This document shows positions 9,984 to 20,532 of a stretch of DNA of 64,000 bases, one piece after another. The stretch lies in contig OZ020525.1 in NCBI GenBank assembly GCA_963971425.1, positions 7,175,560-7,239,559 of the forward strand, given 5' to 3'. Each line of letters begins with the position of its first letter. The first letter of the stretch is position 1. A program made the position numbers and the translations under genes. The notes beneath the pieces are model-generated. The model saw nothing but the letters and a program-made list of their open reading frames with translations. It had not been told where the DNA came from and ran no database searches. Source of the DNA: Bryoerythrophyllum caledonicum. Taxonomy: Eukaryota; Streptophyta; Bryopsida; Pottiales; Pottiaceae.

Positions 9984-12182
9984 ATGGCTGAATATCAGGG
10001 TCTCGAGAGCGGACTCCGAACGACCGAACCTTTGCTGGAACATGATTTTGCAAAGTGGAACCACTGTTTTCCTCAAGGGAACCACCTCGAGGCGGAGTAC
10101 AGAAGATCATGGCCTCATTTCACGAAGAGGATCATGAGAGGCTCCACGCATTATACGCCACAATCTGTCATTGTGAGCTCACACCCGAAACTCGTCCCAA
10201 ACCGAAAAGAAACGGGAAACCCGTTTTCTGCTTGATTGATATCTTTGCTCATTTCTGCACCTGAACTGCATCACAACGTTCAAACTCATCATGCGTGATA
10301 ATATGCGTCAACGCTCACAGTGTGTGATTTGCAGTGCATTCCGACTCCATTTCTGCGACAGCATCCAGACACATTTCAAGCAGGCAATCTGATAACGCTG
10401 CAGGGGCCGAGCGGGAACACATGGATAGTGAGGGCGTCAGACAAACCGATCGTTCACTCCGGGTGGCGCGCGTTCGCGCACGACCACGACCTCCGAGAGG
10501 GCGACCATCTGTGCTTCAATCTCACGCGCGCCTCGCACTTCGTGGTGGAAGTCTTCTGCGGCAATGGCGAGGTGAAGGGGGCGGCTCTAAGAGCCTTCAA
10601 CACCGGGAAGTACTCCGTGGCCTCGATCAATAACCCCTGCGAGTACGTTCGGAGGTCCAGAAAGCGAAAGCCCTATGGCGCGCACGGCCCAACCATCGCC
10701 AGCCGGTGCAAGACCACGGCGAGGAGGAGAAACCCTAACGAGAAGCTGTGGCTGTGCCGCAAGGAGATGGACGGGCGCGAGGTGGTTACCATCCTCGACA
10801 GCGACGACGACCAGGCGGCGGACGGCAATCGTGTGCAGCTTGATAACATCCAGCTCTCGTTCGGGAGCGCACAAGTGCAGCGCTACAGATGGAGCACGAT
10901 CAACAGGCTGGTAGAGTACATGAAGGAGCAGGGCGAATGGTCGGTTCCGAAGCCGGATGAAGATCAAAGAATCGTCCTCGCGTCTGCGGAAGAATCAGAA
11001 AAACTCATAGCTAGTGCCATACCTGAAAATCAACCCGATCCACTGTCATGTCCAGATTCTCGCAATCAGGAGGAAGGCGAAACACCTGTGAATGTGGAGC
11101 GTGGAATCGATTTGGAAACCATGGCGTTGCAGGAAGCTCATGCGGCGCCGCTAGGTCTCCTCCCCGAAAATCCATATCTTACTCCAATGTCTGCATCAGA
11201 GAATTACACGCTGCAGGGTGAGTTTAAGTTCGCAGCGCTGCAAAGCATCGTCGACATGCCTGAGATCGCAGACACCACAAGTGGAGGTCATCCCTTGATG
11301 CGAGATCTCATCAACCACGAGCTAGCACAGAAGAGCTTCGCCAAAGACGATGTTAATAAACGAAAGTCACCCTCGGAAAACGAACTGGACATCATCGCCT
11401 CAAAGCTCCACAAGCCAAGCTACAGCTACTCAGGAGCTGAGGACGAAACCAAGCAGCAGTACTTACATTTCTTACAGCCGCCGAAGCCCACCATCGGCCG
11501 CCACCATCACCAATTCCGCAGCAGCAGCAGCAACGTCGTCGTCGAAATACCGAAACCGCCGAAGTTCCCTCCCGCGCGGGACCTTGACATCTGCGTGCTG
11601 GAGTCGAATCGCGGCAAAGTGGGCAACCTCGACCGCGAGAAGACGCTCAAGGCCGCCCAAGCGTGGACGAAGAAGCTGCGCAACCCGAGCTTCGTGGCGG
11701 TGATGCAGCCGTGCAACGTCTACCACGGCTTCATCATGGTAAGACAGACCTGGATGCATATTCTCCCAGTTCGTCGTCATCGATTTCTTTCCTTGACATG
11801 ATAATTTTCCGGTTCGCAGGACATACCTAGTGAGTTCGCGAGGAAGGCGCGGCTGCCCGCGACGGAGACGAAGGCGATGCTGATCTGCGACGAGGTGCCC
11901 ACGACGTGCAGAGCGGTGTGGGATGGCGCGGGGGCCGTGCAGGCGCGCGGGTGGATGGAATTCTCGCGCACGCATTACCTGGAGGAAGGTGACGTGTGCG
12001 TGTTCGAGCTTCACAACCGCGCCGCGGTGCGCATCGGCGTGCACATCTTCCGTGTGGCCGGGCTGCGGCGCTCCTTGGTGGACTGGACGAGGCACTACAA
12101 CGTCGTGCATCTCGGAGCGAATGATCACGTCCCTCGCGTCCTTCCGGGATCCACCGCCGCCGCTGCCCTCCAAGTGCTTTAG
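9984..12182 (+). CDS. REM-like transcription factor with two B3 DNA-binding domains
   Basis: Predicted nuclear DNA-binding regulator. The model joins 9984-10172, 10335-11738 and 11820-12182, giving 651 residues. Both introns are GT-AG (162 and 81 bp) and fall in phase 0. The splice at 10172/10335 rebuilds the first B3 domain (about residues 45-145): exon 1 supplies the first strand (PHFTKRIMRGS) and exon 2 supplies CIPTPFLRQH, then GNLITLQGPSGNTWIV, GWRAFAHDHDLREGDHLCF and FVVEVF. The second splice likewise rebuilds a C-terminal B3 domain (about 513-610): FVAVMQPCNVYHGFIM joins DIPSEFARKA, followed by GWMEFSRTHYLEEGDVCVFEL. Between them lies a long low-complexity linker with a basic patch (RRSRKRKP) that could act as a nuclear signal. 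Two distant B3 domains fit the REM/VRN1-type group rather than ARF, RAV or LAV, since no partner domain of those groups is seen. The ATG at 9984 is the first in frame, but an upstream exon cannot be excluded. Confidence 0.85.
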
Positions 12183-13274
12183 ATTTGTACAAAGTGCCAG
12201 ACACACTGCTCGTGTGAATTGATTTGTGTTCCATGTCAGTCAAGTGCTTCGTGCATGCCCGAAGACCTTCCTCATGAATAGCCCATGACCACATTATGTG
12301 AACCCATGTCACGGTGACTGAATTCACAGTTTTTTGTGTGGAAGCAACAGTTAATCATGGCATGATACTGCTTGTGTGTGTCATGTCATGGTTATGGTTG
12401 ATTTGCTCATGTGTGTTATGATTTGTGCTCACGTGTGTCATGACATGGTTTCGGTCATGACTATAGTGAAGATAATTAGTTGGTGATTGTTTCCCTTTAG
12501 ACCTTGGTCTAATGATCTTTGAATTGTGAGTAAGGCGGTTGTGAGAATTGAACATTGTGGGATACGTGAATTCGGCATCCAATCATCTCTCCCATAAGTT
12601 TTACATCTAGTATGTAAAGCCGCTAACATAAAACCTCAGCTACAACAGCCTCAATACAGCTCCGGCCTTGCTGTCTACTTCCACCCTCATCCGGCCTTTA
12701 TATCAACCTCACTCCATCTCTGGAAGGAGGATGACAATTGCACATCTCAACGATGGAGGTATAATCAGGCTTGATGTTATTGCGCCCTTCACTATAACCC
12801 ACTTCTAACCTTTAACCTCTACTAAGTTCTTACCACCATACACCGGCGCCAAATTTGGCTAAAACTTATGAGAGGAATGGGTGTAGATGCGTTCGATTAG
12901 GGTTTTCCAACAGGTTGCATTGAGTACACCGCACTTCAGCTGGCGAGAACGAGTTCTGAAAATGTGACAAAGGACGTGACTCTTCATGCCATGCAGACGA
13001 CATCCTGAGCACACATTTCTAGCAACTAGAAAGTCAAGACGAAACTGACATGAAAAATAATTAGCACGTTCCATTATAAAACCAGTAGTATTACATTTTC
13101 AAACCGAGTGTGCTTGCATTCCACAGACCGCGGTTTCAATTCAGGCCATTTTCCATGTGTCTTGGGATTGAAGCTGCAAAATTTGACTAACCCTAAAATA
13201 CATCTACAAATTTGAATAAACTGTCAATGGATCTGAATTGCTACATAAACACCCCCATAAGGGGTCTAAATTGA
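12183..13274. other. Downstream of the B3 gene; TGTGTCATG-rich patch, no gene
   Basis: The first few hundred bases are probably the B3 3' UTR. Between about 12365 and 12460 the motif tgtgtcatg(a/t)catgg recurs in degenerate form. No coding region or RNA gene is seen. Confidence 0.4.
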
Positions 13275-14211
13275 AATAAAAATACATGGCAGAACCATAT
13301 CCTCATCATGTTCATAATCTCACTACAAATAGACGCAGAGCTCATATCTACCAAAAAAAACATGCTGATGAGAGTGAAACTAACCTACTATTATACCATC
13401 ATACATCCTAAACCCTATACCGCTCCAGGTTTCTAGAATCTCATCACCTCTTGCAAATTAGGTCGAGGCTGCATGAACGGACGAATCTTGGTGTCCAGAA
13501 GCTTCTTCATGTTGGCAGGGCACAGTTCCGCAGCGTATCCGTTCAGCTTCGTCGCCAGAACCGACGACGCCAGCTCCTCGTCCGAAACGTCTCCCAACAG
13601 CTCCAACAGCTGCGGCTTCCTCCGCAGCTCGAACTTCTGGTGCTCCGCTTCCGCCGGGTAAAACATGCCCAACCGTTGAATCTCCGTCACCACCTCCCGC
13701 TGCTCGCCCAACCTCGCCTGCTCCGCCGCCTTGCTCCTCGACGCCACCTCACCCTCCGCGTCGTCTCGGACGAGGATCACCGACCTGTACTGCGGACCCA
13801 CATCCGGCCCTTGCCCGAACACCTGCGTGGGGTCGTGACTCGCCCAGAAAACCTCCAGCAGGCGCTCGAACGACACCACACTCGGGTCGTACTCCACCTC
13901 CACAACCTCCGCGTGATCGCTCACGCTGTGGTAATCCGGGTTCGCCTTCGACCCACCCGCGTACCCCGCCCTCGTCCTCACCACCCCCGGCAAGCACCCG
14001 AACACCGCCTCCCCGCGCCAGAACGACCCCAGCCCAAACGCCGCAACCTGGGTCGTTCCTCCCGAGATCGCGCTACTTGCCAGCGCTGGGATGAAAACAC
14101 ATGTCACAGCCACCACCCACAGACACGAAGCTCCGCAACTCACCATGCTGCAAAAACTCGTCCCCACAAGTACGAAAGGAAATCAAAAGTGTGTACAATC
14201 AGAAGCTGGAG
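13275..14211. repeat. Segment duplicated at 43675-44657
   Basis: Sequence from aaatacatggcag in the 3' flank of the MSRA5-like gene through its whole coding region to caatcagaagctggagag upstream is present again about 30 kb away. Similarity is high in the coding part and the 3' flank and lower upstream of the start codon. The matched block ends abruptly on both sides. Orientation is the same. Confidence 0.85.
13433..14146 (-). CDS. MSRA5: MSRA5-like protein: secreted MsrA-fold protein lacking the catalytic cysteine
   Basis: A 237-residue single-exon frame. MsrA enzymes reduce methionine-S-sulfoxide. The conserved blocks are present: GSFWRGEAVFG, GVVRTRAGYAGG, DHAEVVEVEYDP, FWASHDPTQ, YRSVILV and MFYPAEAEHQKFE. 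However, the catalytic GCFWG motif reads GSFWR, with Ser41 in place of the active-site Cys. From memory, the plant MSRA5 subgroup shows the same change, so this is probably a conserved feature of the subgroup, and classical reductase activity is doubtful. Cys51 (VFGC) and a C-terminal ELCP cysteine remain. The ATG at 14146 is preferred over an upstream in-frame GTG because it opens a clean signal peptide (hydrophobic VVAVTCVFIP, cleavage near ALASSA), which predicts entry to the secretory pathway. A mutated duplicate lies at 43834-44590. Confidence 0.87.
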   Translation of the reverse strand: MVSCGASCLWVVAVTCVFIPALASSAISGGTTQVAAFGLGSFWRGEAVFGCLPGVVRTRAGYAGGSKANPDYHSVSDHAEVVEVEYDPSVVSFERLLEVFWASHDPTQVFGQGPDVGPQYRSVILVRDDAEGEVASRSKAAEQARLGEQREVVTEIQRLGMFYPAEAEHQKFELRRKPQLLELLGDVSDEELASSVLATKLNGYAAELCPANMKKLLDTKIRPFMQPRPNLQEVMRF

Positions 14212-14654
14212 AGTCTGGGCCTTTGCCTCAGAATCTGTGTTTGCCTATGCGATTCTCTTGACTAGGTGACGTCTACTGTGGTCGGTTGGTGCAAGTGCAG
14301 ATGAAGGGGAATTAGTCTCATGTAGAAATTTGCGCGGATTGCAAGATGACCGTCACAGGACACTTGTGACTTGTCACATGTGGGTGCTGGGTGTCAGATG
14401 TTTATCTTTCCAGGTTGGTCCTCACATACAGAACTATAGCAGGCTCACTAAATATCATATTCAGATTGCACCTTGAACTAACGTTTTTCATCCATCGTCC
14501 TTAACTGAGTCTGAGTTGTTTCCTGTGTTTTCTCTTTTCATCTGCTTATTCTTTCAGTTTCTTCATTTTTGCGTCTTTCAGTGTACTGGGGACCATATCA
14601 ATCGGTCAGTTTCGCCACCTCCATGCTGGATGATTTATTTTTCCAAATCATAGT
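14212..14654. other. Probable MSRA5 promoter side, no gene
   Basis: This lies upstream of the MSRA5-like gene. It holds only short frames without motifs. I see no clear core promoter element. Confidence 0.35.
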
Positions 14655-14905
14655 GGTTAGACACAACGGGTATCTTCTAGGTATTATATGGGTATCACAC
14701 TTGCATTACATCGGTACAACCTCGACAAATCTCTTGAATTTTTCCAAAAAAATTGGACATTCTCTATTGTGAATTAGTTTTGTACAAAACTCACGAACGT
14801 GTAGGGTTCCTACTTGCGAGTCTACTTTCATGCATGGAGGATGTCCAAATGTTTTGAAAAATTCAAGAGATTTGTCTAGGTGATAACCATGTAATGCCAA
14901 AATGA
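14655..14905. mobile_element. Broken, inverted halves of the GTAATACC MITE
   Basis: From about 14690 to 14790 the MITE interior runs in reverse orientation (gggtatcacacttgcattac, then tctcttgaatttttcc). From about 14836 to 14905 it runs forward (aaattcaagagatttgtc, then taggtgataaccatg). The two halves face each other, suggesting a rearranged or nested copy. Confidence 0.5.
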
Positions 14906-15298
14906 TACTTATTGGTCCAAAGTCATCCCGTGAAGAAAACTCGATATTTGGCGGAGGTCTACCAAATCTGACCCTAGGTGCGGCGGTCCTTCCATTATTT
15001 GTTTCCTTTCACTTGAATCGAGAAGGGATCATTGACACTTGGGATTAGACACACATGCTCCCTCACTCTTCCCACTCTTGTACCGAGAACAATTTTTCAT
15101 TTAGGCTTGGGGCAGTCACCTGGGGCAGATGGTGAGTTTCTTAACTGAAAGTCAACAATAAAGTTGAAGAAAGAGCGTAAAATATGAGGAAAATATCAGA
15201 TTCGACTTTGTAAAAAACTTAGGAATATTGAAAATACATAATTGTGATATAATATGTAAGTTTACGTCTTGGATGAATAATGCATTGGATAAAATAAG

Positions 15299-15538
15299 TA
15301 CCCTACGCTATGGTCAGTTTTGTACATAATTAATTCAAAATGGGGACTTGTCCAAAATTTTGGAAATTTCAAGAGATTTGGCTAGGCGATACCTATGTAA
15401 TACCAAGGTGACACCCGTACTAGATCTAGGTGATACTCGTGCAATACCTATGTGATATCCATTGTGTCGAATCAATGTGATAGAAAAAAATAAATGCTTC
15501 GGCAGTTGCCTGCCGAAACTGACCGTAGCGTACGGTAC
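15299..15538 (+). mobile_element. MITE with GTAATACC micro-repeats, copy 3
   Basis: The terminal inverted repeats are well preserved: gtaccctacgctatggtcag at the left end and ctgaccgtagcgtacggtac at the right end. The interior contains the 'caagagatttggctagg' block, the short gatacc..gtaatacc repeats and the ccattgtgtcg end block seen at 2000-2495. Confidence 0.65.
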
Positions 15539-15589
15539 ACCCTTTCACTACCTCGTTAATTCTTTTGAGGCCCATAAACTTTTTTAGCC

Positions 15590-15730
15590 TGCAAGAATCT
15601 ACGAGTATTCTGGATCATGCACAATAACAGCTACGCATAAGGTGCATTTCATCACAACCTCCATTCAGGGAAATCATTGTTGCTCGCCGATGCTTGCACC
15701 AATTTCTTGGCGATTCGATCATCAAACTTT
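15590..15730 (+). repeat. Dispersed repeat shared with 49055-49195
   Basis: Both copies contain agaatctacgag(t)attct..gatcatgca, a middle block with cattca..gaaatca and tcgcc(g/c)atgcttgcacc followed by aatttttt/ttcttg. Similarity extends over about 140 bp. There is no coding capacity and the element type is unknown. Confidence 0.55.
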
Positions 15731-16089
15731 GGCTTGACTTTGCACTACAGAAGGTCAACTCCTTGTATAGTACCCGACAACAAAGATATGGACAACCTTA
15801 ACAAGGCCAAAAACATGATGAACTTCAGGTGAATGCCAAAAATTATATTTTTCATAAAATTGCACGGGGCTCTAGGAGCACCTATATATTGCGGTTGTTG
15901 CCAAGTGGCAAAGGTTACTTAATTCTAATTTCAATGTCCTTATGATCAATCAAGGAATAACTTAACATGTGTTGTTTTGGTGTTCATGTATAATTTTGGT
16001 TGTTCTTATCTGAGACACATATGTCAACATACATGTGTGCATTTCAACTTGGATATGTACAACCTTCTTGTATTTATGTACCATGACAT
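15731..16089. other. Intergenic, no gene seen
   Basis: AT-rich sequence with no recognisable feature. It may contain the diverged edge of the LTR-like block that follows. Confidence 0.35.
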
Positions 16090-16485
16090 ATCTCCAATGT
16101 CGTGTAAAGAAAGATCGATAACCATAAGAGAGTGAGAGTCCTAACAAACATCAAATAAACGAAAAATATACACTAAAACAAATATACGTAGTACACCCTC
16201 AAGGAGTAACTAGTGAATTACAAGAGTAGTCAAATGTCTCGCACTCTACAAAGGGAGAATCAATGAGTGCAAGTAGTATAAGAGAATGCGGAGCCTTTAC
16301 TAATGATAAACAATCATTTACATAAGAGGTAACTTCACTAAACACTCTTTAACTCACTCACAAAGCTTGACTTGACAAAGACGTCAAGTCAAGGACGTAT
16401 GCAGGGCTATATGCACACATATACAACATCTATTAAGGGTATGAAAAACATCCACATATGAATGTGGTGCGCCGCCGTTGTTGCA
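16090..16485 (-). mobile_element. LTR-like block related to the LTR of the 33.8-41.8 kb retrotransposon
   Basis: Read on the minus strand, 16485 to 16208 matches the 3' half of the LTR at about 41500-41668 (ggcggcgcacc, gttgattctccc, gagtgcg). It is followed directly by the LTR start (ttgagggtgtactacg to ctttacacgac), as at 41669-41771. Relative to that LTR it carries roughly 130 extra bases, which include a perfect 11-bp-arm hairpin (cttgacttgac and gtcaagtcaag, 16366-16393). This is a solo or truncated LTR of a related family in opposite orientation. Confidence 0.6.
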
Positions 16486-18158
16486 AATCGTCGGGTCAGT
16501 ATTCCTCCGGTTAGCACTTAATTGTCATTAAATACAACCAAAGTAAACCGCTCCGGTATCGTTCGCGCAGAGACCTATTGTTTTTTTTCTGAATGAACTA
16601 CCAAAAACCAAAGTACCAAACACTACGCTACAAGTTAGCTTTCCTACTCATTCCTTTGCTCAATATCCGGATCCTTCCGGATTCCGGAGTTCTTACAATA
16701 GCTTCCGGAACTAATTTCCGGACGGTCGGAAGGGAGTTTTAATTACCTCTGTTCCACCTCAGAGAGTCTTCCAGACGGTTTAAACGAATGACCGGAAGGC
16801 CACTGATCTTATTTTGTGTAAGTGGCCGGATTTCCCACTGTCTTGTGACTTAAAGTGATTAGACACCCACTGCCTTGTAAGTTAAAATGGCTAGACACCC
16901 ACTCTACCTACTCCGCTAACCGGTGAACGAGTGTTGCTGCTGGACCCACGCTCTGACAACATCCGAAAGGCCTCCCGGACGCGGTCACGCAGAGGTGAAT
17001 CCGGACTACCACGACATTCCAATCAGTACTATGGTGGTTCTATTGAGTGAGCCTTACAGTTTGCAAGAGGATCTCCTTCTAGACATACACATCAAGCCTT
17101 TTCCCTGTCGTAGGTGGAGGTTCCGGCCTCAACTGGAATCCGGGTTCACACGGATTTTTCGTGCCCTGGAGACTACCAGACACACCTCTGCAATACGTCT
17201 CTTCCCCTCCTGGCTACCTCCGGACCCTTGAAGAATGTCAGGGCTCTCCCTAATCTCTTCTCCAACTCTTTCGGGCGTTCTCCCAATGCAAGTCTCAACC
17301 GGTTACTTCAAATACAACTCTAATACTTACCACAAGAGAACTAAATCACCATACTCCTACCACAATGGATCCGTTCCTCACAAGAAGGCACTCAACACCA
17401 CAAGTTAAGCTAAACAACATAGTGATAGATTGAAAATGTTCTTAGCGAAAGAAAACAAGATGATGAGATTTCTAAAACTCATCTATTAAGTACTAACTAA
17501 TTTTTCTAAATTTAAGTCTATCTTACCCGCAAGAAAACCGGAAAATCTTACCCTAATAGCAAAAAGGTCTTATCCCCAAAATCTGGAAATTTGATCTCAG
17601 ATCCAAAAATTATGGATCTTAGATCCAGATTTTCCGTTTCTACTGGTAAGATAGTTTATGGAATTTCGTAGCTTAAGGTTTGGCAGCCGGGTGCAATCCT
17701 GAGTCTCATTGTTAATCACTACGAAACCTAATTAACTAACAATTCCTAACTTCAAGCCTAGACCTAATCTAGGGAGTCTTCTGAGTACCCTTATTCCAGC
17801 TGCTTCTACGCCTAGGGGATTCGTCCACAACAACCCTCGCCTTCTCCGTCTTCTCCGGAGATGGTTCCGGTACCTAGCTCTTGCTTCCGGAAGCTGGAGT
17901 ACTCGGTTCCAGGTCGTCAGTGGGTTGTACCACCTGGGTCGCCTCCTCCGGAAGACCCCTAGACAGTGGAGAGGTTGTCTTCCGGAGGGTGGAGAAGGGG
18001 GAGAAGGAAGGAAGCCGGAAAGATGGGGGAGTCTCTTAGAAGGGTGCAGCCAGGAGCGTGTCCTTCCAAGACTTGAGGGTCTCCGTGCTAGGCAGAGGGA
18101 GGTTATTCCAACTCATTGGCGACCACGCATCGGGAGTACTCAGAATCTCCTTCTCCTT

Positions 18159-19671
18159 CTACTTCCCCTTCCCGGAAGCCCCCGGTGCTCTGCTTGACAA
18201 TCCGGCTTCATCTGGTGAGGAGTCGAGGTCGATTGGTGAGTTTGGCACCATAGGTTTCTCCCGGACCACGTTGTTGACCAAGAGCTGAATCTGGCTCCAA
18301 GTCTTCTCCATCTTCCGACCGTGATTCATGACAAATCGGATGATCTGTCCTCCGTTCATCTTTCCTTCCTTCTCTAAGCGTTTATTGAAGAGGAGTCTCT
18401 AGTTGACCGTGTCAACCGGAAAACTCAGCGCCTCCCGGACTTCTACGAGTGCTTGTGCCAATGCGGTGGCTCTGTCCTTTGCCTCCTTCTGAGCTGCTCG
18501 TGCCTCCGCTACTGTCGCTTCCGCCATCGCCAACTCCTACTAAAGCTTTGCACGCGCTTGGATAAAAAGGGCCTACTGCTCCTCCAATACGATCAGCCGT
18601 GCTTGCACATATGAGAGATCCTTCAACCGGAGAAGGATTTTCATTAACTCGTCCACCTTGAGCTCCGTCAAGATCTCATTCATCAACTCCATACTATCCG
18701 CAATGAATTGGTTAAGTAGCAAGGTCCGCCGAGCTACGTGCTTAAGCAACTCCATAATATCCTCCCCCGGTTTTCCGTTGGGTATCGGAGGATCCGCCTC
18801 AAGTACTCGTTCCGGTCGTGTAGATGGGCCGGCCGACTCCAAATCAACGGAGGTCGTCTTCCATTGGGTCGGTTGAGCTGCCGCTGGTTCTACCTCTGGC
18901 TGCACTGACCGACTTTGCTTCCGGGTTCGAGGGATTTGGACCGGAGGCGGCTCCGCTGCTTTGGGCTCGTCTTCTGAGTCGGTTTCCGGTCCGCCATACT
19001 TCTGAATGTTTAGAAGTTCTTCATACGCATCTTGCTCCACCGATGTCAGCAACTCGTGTTTCACGTAGAGGTGGGTCAGGTAAGACGGGAGCAACAATCT
19101 GGCCTTCTTCGTCCGATAGAGGCCATTGACCAACCTCCCAACAAGGTCGTGCATCAACAATGCCCAGCCGACAGTGATCCTCCCTCGCATGGCGCCTAGA
19201 AAAGTGCACGCCAACTTGGACACCAGCCGTTTGGGCTTCTCCGAATGGTATATCGGGTTTAGAAACCCTACAACTATCCATGCCTGAGGATCACTGAGGT
19301 CACTCGTATTGTAGCCATCTTTAAGGTCAACGTGACGGTTGAACTCCCCTTCAAGAAACTCGTCGTTCTTCTCTGGGACCTTCATTTTCTCCATCCTCGA
19401 AGCCATACGTATGCTTCCACTTTGTCGCTGTCCACCTCTCCGAATGAGCTCGGAGGCTGCCGCCAGGCGCTCCGATCAGCTCCGTCACCAGGCCTTCCTC
19501 CTTCGTGCCCCACACCACCTCCATAAGTCCGGTGCACCCCATCTCCTCCAAGTAGTGGTACAGGGTCTAAACATCTTTGACGTCCTCAGGGTATTCTGGA
19601 GTCACCCTCAGGATTGGCGGTCCTCCGGCGGTAGTATTCTTCACCTTCAGAGTTCTTCCACCTCCTACCAT
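18159..19671 (-). pseudogene. Gag-like retroelement protein, decayed (paralogue of 54194-56194)
   Basis: The minus-strand reading starts at the ATG at 19671 and runs to about 18159 with TAG stops and at least one frameshift near 19400. It aligns with the product at 54194-56194 block by block: ERWTATKWKHTYGFE with DRWTMGKWQEVYGFP; DLKDGY..DLSDPQAW with DAKNGY..DCQDPRAK; ITVGWALLMHDLV with MVNWALIMKEVV; LLPSYLTHLYVKHEL with ICPYLIHLYHHFKE; then a coiled-coil part and SPIDLDSSPDEA with GVIDLDSPVLPS. Several stops near 18520-18580 fall where the alignment and codon context suggest CAG, for example LEEQ*ALF and KL**EL. The fold resembles, at low confidence, the family annotated in plants as 'putative plant transposon protein'. 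Its function is unknown. A structural, Gag-like role is inferred only from its retroelement context. Confidence 0.55.
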
Positions 19672-20169
19672 AGATATATCTCAACATTTCTTCTTCCCGG
19701 TCACACCAGCACGCACTAACATCACAAAAGCACTCGCTACACGGATACTTCCGGATGCTGAAAAACAAATGAAAAGCGGAGGCAACAGAAGGCGAGAGAA
19801 AGAGAGAGAAAGCAGAAAACAACAAACGGCGAAGCTTCCCTTTTTCTCACCCTTTTTATAATAGACATGATGTACGGTCACCCATGACTGTTGTCAGAGT
19901 CATGATGTTGTTTCCGGATTCCGGATATCTTCCGGAATACTTCGAACATTTTTGGGTTGTCCGGACGTCCGGTTACCGGAAAGGTGCTGAAGATTCCATT
20001 TCACCACAGAATCTTTATTTTTTATGTCTACCTAGTTGTACTATTCTGCACTGCTCTATTCATTTGACTTTCTTATTTTTCACCTTTATTTACCGGATTT
20101 TAAGGTTACATCCGGAACCTTGTGGGAACGGATTCCCACACTACTTGCCTCCAAAAGCTCCATCTCCAT

Positions 20170-20532
20170 CTAGTGGACATCCCGAGTCACATCCCGAGAG
20201 AACTTAGCTATGTTCTCCACGAGAGTGAGATTTTTGGATGGCCGGGGTGGTGGTGGTGGTTTTTCCCGATGAGATTGGGAGGACCTACCCTCGTTCAAGA
20301 GTGCCTCAGATGATGGAATTGCCTGTAATGCCAACCGTAGCTCAATATGTTGGAAAAAGGCCCGGGAAGCATGATCCTGAGGAGCCATCCCTTGTCTCCA
20401 CATTCTCTTCTCTTCCGGCTCCAGACAATCATGATACTCATATAAGTGCATGAGATATGGAGTCAAGAAGGTCTTGGAACATCCACCTTGTTGAATTGCC
20501 CGGAGTTGAGGCAAATTTGCCTCTTCCAACAA
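20170..20532 (-). pseudogene. Third, partial member of the gag-like family
   Basis: The 120-codon minus-strand frame contains TPYLMHLYEYHDCLEPEE, which matches the PYLIHLYHHFKETTPEE block of the 54 kb protein and the PSYLTHLYVKHELLTSVE block of the 19 kb one. A proline-rich stretch follows. Only the middle of the protein is represented, so this is probably a fragment or the remains of a tandem gene within the same element. Confidence 0.45.

Noticed and set aside
10320-11801. B3 gene read as one unspliced frame starting at a GTG
   Set aside because: It would lack the first strand of the first B3 domain and end inside an intron. GT-AG splicing restores both domains exactly.
11472-12206. 244-codon minus-strand frame over the B3 gene
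   Set aside because: It is a shadow of exons 2 and 3 of the B3 gene. Splice sites and domains support the plus strand.
14147-14167. Upstream GTG start for the MSRA5-like protein
   Set aside because: Nuclear plant genes start at ATG, and the ATG at 14146 gives a proper signal peptide.
13451-14269. 272-codon plus-strand frame over the MSRA5-like gene
   Set aside because: It is Arg/His-rich, typical of the antisense of a GC-rich gene. The minus strand has the conserved family motifs.
18573-19406. Host gene on the minus strand
   Set aside because: The family recurs in retroelement context with an intact-register copy at 54-56 kb. Stops and a frameshift show decay.
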